A stretch of DNA of 64,000 bases from Branchiostoma floridae (Eukaryota; Chordata; Leptocardii; Amphioxiformes; Branchiostomatidae). Each line of letters opens with the position of its first letter. Position 1 is the stretch's first letter. Below are positions 60,961 through 64,000 of the stretch, piece by piece. Location of the stretch: NCBI RefSeq assembly GCF_000003815.2, contig NC_049989.1, positions 16,218,522 to 16,282,521 on the forward strand, written 5' to 3'. The position numbers and the translations under genes are program-made. The notes beneath the pieces were generated by a model. The model was not told the DNA's origin and searched no databases. It saw only the letters and a program-made list of their open reading frames with translations.

Positions 60961-61116
60961 TTATGTTACAAACTGTTGCACGTATTTCTCCACTGGCCCA
61001 TTCTCCAGTTTGTCGAGTTCGTTCGTATCAGGCGCTAAATCTCTGCCGGCATTCCGGGATCCCTGTGCTTCACAGCTCTTGAGAATCTCGTTCACTACGA
61101 ACCCAGACACGACTTC
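60961..61116 (-). CDS. Coding-like block in family D (51 codons plus stop)
   Basis: The - strand frame reads EVVSGFVVNEILKSCEAQGS, then RNAGRDLAPDTNELDKLENG and PVEKYVQQFVT, ending in TAA at 60963-60961. An AATAAA (60863-60858) lies about 100 nt past the stop. Composition is Glu/Asp/Lys-balanced and coding-like. Upstream, an ATG frame in a different register (MALEDQNATFLL) leads into it across a stop or possible acceptor (ctttcttctgag), so it may be the last exon of an element-encoded protein or a frameshifted relic. No family recognised. Confidence 0.4.
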   Translation of the reverse strand, partial: EVVSGFVVNEILKSCEAQGSRNAGRDLAPDTNELDKLENGPVEKYVQQFVT

Positions 61117-61520
61117 TCAGAAGAAAGGTAGCATTTTGGTCCTCCAGCGCCATGACCGCTACTCAATGGCGGACCGTGTTATTGTCGTCTGAACTTGAAT
61201 GGGCGGGAATGCAAATAATTTTATTTTCCATTTGCAGTTTAAATTGGACATGACTTGAAATAGATTTTATTGTCTTAAATATTATAGGTAATTCAATGTT
61301 GTTTTAAGACAGCAAATGTTTTCTTTGAACAAAGAAACACCAAGGAGGTCTCAACCTCCTTGGAAACACCCACTACCGATGTTAATAGAGGGAGCCATCC
61401 CCCTGCCATGCCTGTACTTATTCCCCAATCTTGGCAGATGGACGATTCCTGGATATCTCATTCTGATTGGCCAGCGTCATGTTTGTCTGTCCTCCTGATT
61501 GGTTTAAACTTTCAAAATTT

Positions 61521-61538
61521 TTATCACATATGTGATAA
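61521..61538. repeat. Perfect 18-bp palindrome in family D copy 2
   Basis: ttatcacatatgtgataa is self-complementary, with further partial pairing outside (aaaattt / aaaattt). It lies where copy 1 has its 36-bp palindrome, just before the shared gattggcc block, but with unrelated sequence. Confidence 0.93.
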
Positions 61539-62295
61539 TCAAAAATTTAATGCATGGCTGTTACGGCGTCATAACCAGCATGAAATGGGGCCTTCTGATT
61601 GGCCCACGTCCCCTGGCTATATGATAATGTCAAATACAACACGCACACTGTAAATTGTAAATTTAACCCCAAGCTTTTACCGAGTTTTTGTACGATACAG
61701 TGTTTTAAAGCTCGAGTATTTGTACACTACCGTTTTAGACAGTAAGGGAACTTTGATGCTGTCAGTTAACTACCAAAAAAGCCTTTATGCGTCGCTATGT
61801 TCTTGATCTGAAATAACTACGGTGCACCTTTCGAATTCGATGCCCGGTACGTCCCGATAGCGTACTTACCCACGGGTGAATGTATACAGTACAGTTGGAC
61901 AAAAGCATTCACACGTACAGATCTTCCTTAAAAAGGTATGAGCTACACAGATCTTTCTTAATATACGTTTCAGCATTCGTTCACTTTATTATGATATAGA
62001 TTTTTTTTTTAAATTCTATAACAGCTAATTATAAATTCGGATTTTCTTACAACGATTTCGGCACAAAATTGCGCTAGTTATCATCAAAAATCGATGAAAA
62101 CCTCAATTTTGAAAATGATGCGGTCGTTATGGGTCCCAATTTGGGCCGGTCGCGGTCGCGTTGGCCAGGTGGTCGTTGAGAAAAGGTCGCTTAATGCTTA
62201 AGTCAATGGGAAAAAAAATCGGGACCGAGAAAAAGCGGTCGAAATGGCCAGGTGGTCGCTGAGAAGAGGTGGTCGCTCGGGCAGGTTTGACTGTA

Positions 62296-63417
62296 TTGAA
62301 AATTGTCCTGTATACACAATGTTTGCCCCCCTCAGTCTGATTTTGGATGCGTACGCATAGTGAATGTAGTATTCATTTTGCCACGCTTGCCTTCAGTTTT
62401 TTTACATTATATACGATACATTATTATTATAAACAATATTTAATGAACTAAATATTTAAGGTTTAAAATGTACAACAACTGAACAGTGCAGGTTTTTGTC
62501 GTAACCTTTCCATGGGCCAAGTGAAGTTGGAATATTTTTGCACTTACAAAGTATTTCTGGCTGATGGTGTCACATTTTCTTGATGTAAAAAAAGTGTTTC
62601 AACTCAGCATCAACAGCACAACCTACTGATCTTGGTTTGCACTGCAGTGTCTCACATCATATACATTGTAGCTGTGGTACATTTGTACATGAATGAGAAT
62701 AAAACAGCAGTAGCACCAGCTACTAGTGCAACCTAGCAGTTATAGATAACAGTGCAGTTATATGGTTACTGTTGCAGTAACGTATTTTATGAAATCAAAC
62801 ATTTTGAAGTACAATTATCTTTTCAAAAAAGGTTATTTTTCCGCATTGTGCCAATGTGTCAGTGAAAAAGATAACTTAATTTTTATTGAGAGTGCCTTCG
62901 TTGATGGATTGAGTTGATACACAAATGCACATGTGTACCCGGATTTGTATACCTGGACCTGGTGTGTGGGTAGGTCTTCATAAGTAGAAATTATCAGATA
63001 TAGGGCCCCCTAGCACCTTGTTATGGGACTGCAGCAGAACTTCTGGTTTTGAAACCCTGTGTTCTAGCCAAGCAATGGTCACGATTGGTTGGTAGATAGC
63101 TCTTGTCTCAACATGCATGGCATTCAATTGGGAGGAGAAAAAACAATTTGAAAGCTTTAATTATTTTAGTGCCATTTGTGTATGTGAGTGTGTGTGCCTG
63201 TCTGTGTGTGAACAGTAGACATGTTTATGACATCTAATACATGATCCTTGTGATACGGTATTTGATAGGTGGGGTTGGAAAAATGAAAGTTATAATGTTT
63301 GATGAATGGACTCTCTAGCGGCTTTCTAAGGTACTACTGTAACATTAGAACTTCCAGTTTTGATACCTCCTTTGAATTTGGCACATGTTGAAAATGAATT
63401 TTGTTAATATCTTCCAG
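62296..63417. other. End of SRRM2 intron 2, no gene recognised
   Basis: AT-rich intron sequence ending in the acceptor ttgttaatatcttccag. No repeat family recognised from elsewhere in the window. Confidence 0.5.
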
Positions 63418-63546
63418 GTACTCAGAGGAGGAGATTGATCGCAAGGTGGCGACCTTCCGCCGGATGCTGATGGAGAAAGAGGGCGTCGGCTCGACCAGCA
63501 CTGGAGGCAAGGAGGAGGAGGTGGAGAGGGGACCAGGCCGTCCAAG
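63418..63546 (+). CDS. SRRM2: SRRM2 coding exon 3 (residues 80-122, end of cwf21 domain)
   Basis: It follows acceptor atatcttccag; the first base completes the Gly codon of exon 2. It encodes YSEEEIDRKVATFRRMLMEK, the second helix of the cwf21 domain, then EGVGSTSTGGKEEEVERGPG and RP, a charged linker toward the long RS-rich region expected downstream. It ends two bases into a codon before donor gtgagc. Together the three exons give 122 residues in one frame; the rest of this normally very large protein lies beyond the window. Overlapping Ser/Pro-rich frames on the - strand are shadows of this exon. Confidence 0.96.
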
Positions 63547-64000
63547 GTGAGCTAACATGTGTTAATCAGTACTGTGGTGCCATCTATCAGTTTTGCTCAT
63601 AATTGCAGCTTTCTGCAGATGCTGAGTATGCAAGAGTATCATTTTGACCAAAACATAAAATGGTGCACAGTGTCCTCTCCAGTTGACATTTAAATTATAT
63701 ATAGTTTACTAGTATATGACAAGCAGGTTGTGAATATGAAAGAAGGAGTTTGTTTGCTTGGGAATGAATATGTCAATGTTATGGCTTGGCGAGGAATCAT
63801 GATTTTGACCAGAGATGGACAACGTTGCTGAGAAGAATCTGACAGTGAACCTGCTTCTGGAGGTGAAAGGTCATGGTTCAATTTGCACAGCTAACAAGTG
63901 GGCAGATGTTGTTATGTGCTGTCCATGATTCAGTATCAAACACCTACAGAACACACAGTGTAACACATCATTTACTTCTGTCCAAAAAAATGACACTGTG
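63547..64000. other. Start of SRRM2 intron 3, no gene recognised
   Basis: Noncoding sequence after donor gtgagc; nothing else recognised. Confidence 0.6.

Larger units (their letters stand above)
60374..61670. mobile_element. Transposon-like family D, copy 2, with coding-like block
   Basis: The left end gggttaatgacccgccccga with ggtgtatatggtgtc is repeated in inverse at 60717-60757 (gacaccatatataccgagga, gggtcattaaccct), so 60374-60757 is itself bounded by inverted repeats. The right part ttctgattggcccacgtccc, ctggctatatgataat, tttaacccc matches 45395-46113. It contains a - strand coding-like block (61116-60961) and a palindrome (61521-61538). It sits in the split mariner-like element. Exact ends and superfamily unknown. 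Confidence 0.65.
60192..62293. mobile_element. Tc1/mariner-like MITE split by a 1.7-kb insertion
   Basis: The left end cagtcaaacctgcccaagtc (TA at 60190-60191) and right end gggcaggtttgactg (TA at 62294-62295) are those of the 8583-8996 element. Left-arm homology runs to about 60330 (gtttaatggcaaa) and resumes at about 62020 (ggcacaaaattgcgctagtt), matching the 8.6-9.0 kb copy in inverse orientation. The roughly 1.69 kb between is a later insertion of family D. Confidence 0.88.

Noticed and set aside
1-64000. CRISPR arrays, bacterial operons, rRNA
   Set aside because: The tandem arrays lack short identical repeats with unique spacers, and the introns, SINEs and MITEs show this is animal nuclear DNA.
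1-64000. Reverse transcriptase, integrase or transposase genes
   Set aside because: I looked for long frames with such motifs and saw none; all elements recognised appear non-autonomous, except for the unresolved block at 60961-61116.

Overview
This is a gene-poor, repeat-rich stretch of animal nuclear DNA. Only one gene can be named with confidence: the 5' part of SRRM2 (the SRm300/Cwc21 family spliceosome protein), on the + strand. Three coding exons (24929-25024, 27121-27263, 63418-63546) join in matching phase to give a 122-residue N-terminus carrying the MYNGIGL start and the cwf21 domain. The gene runs off the right edge. Its second coding intron is 36,154 bp and holds more than half of the window. 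Exon/intron structure, coding exons richer in G+C than their surroundings, several tRNA-headed SINEs and very dense short terminal-inverted-repeat (TIR) elements suggest an invertebrate deuterostome. A lancelet (Branchiostoma) is my best guess, from the SINE and MITE style and from an SRRM2 N-terminus with both vertebrate-like and invertebrate-like residues. That assignment is inference.

Layout. 1-24885 is upstream or 5' noncoding DNA: tandem arrays (2151-2612, 5201-5980), TIR elements, SINEs and one possible SRRM2 5' untranslated exon (12379-12456). 24886-27263 holds SRRM2 exons 1 and 2, with a foldback element 47 bp after exon 1 and a hAT-type element ending 43 bp before exon 2. 27264-63417 is the giant intron. 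It contains a possible antisense nested gene, a composite tandem-repeat block (29827-35640), two short elements with perfect 9-bp target duplications, a 44.1-45.0 kb tandem duplication with a later insertion, and a Tc1/mariner-like element split by a 1.7-kb insertion (60192-62293). 63418-64000 is SRRM2 exon 3 and the start of its next intron.

Most interesting new signal: on the - strand inside the giant intron, two coding-like exons (29653-29522 and 28276-28122) have good splice signals, compatible phase, a stop and an ATTAAA polyadenylation signal. A possible ATG exon at 39949-39922 also fits in phase. Together they would encode an unrecognised protein of about 104 residues transcribed against SRRM2. 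A second coding-like - strand block (61116-60961) lies inside a transposon-like insertion, and that repeat family carries different palindromes at the same internal position in its two copies.

All repeat families were recognised by comparing copies within this window. Family names are inferred from termini and target-site duplications, not from database matches.
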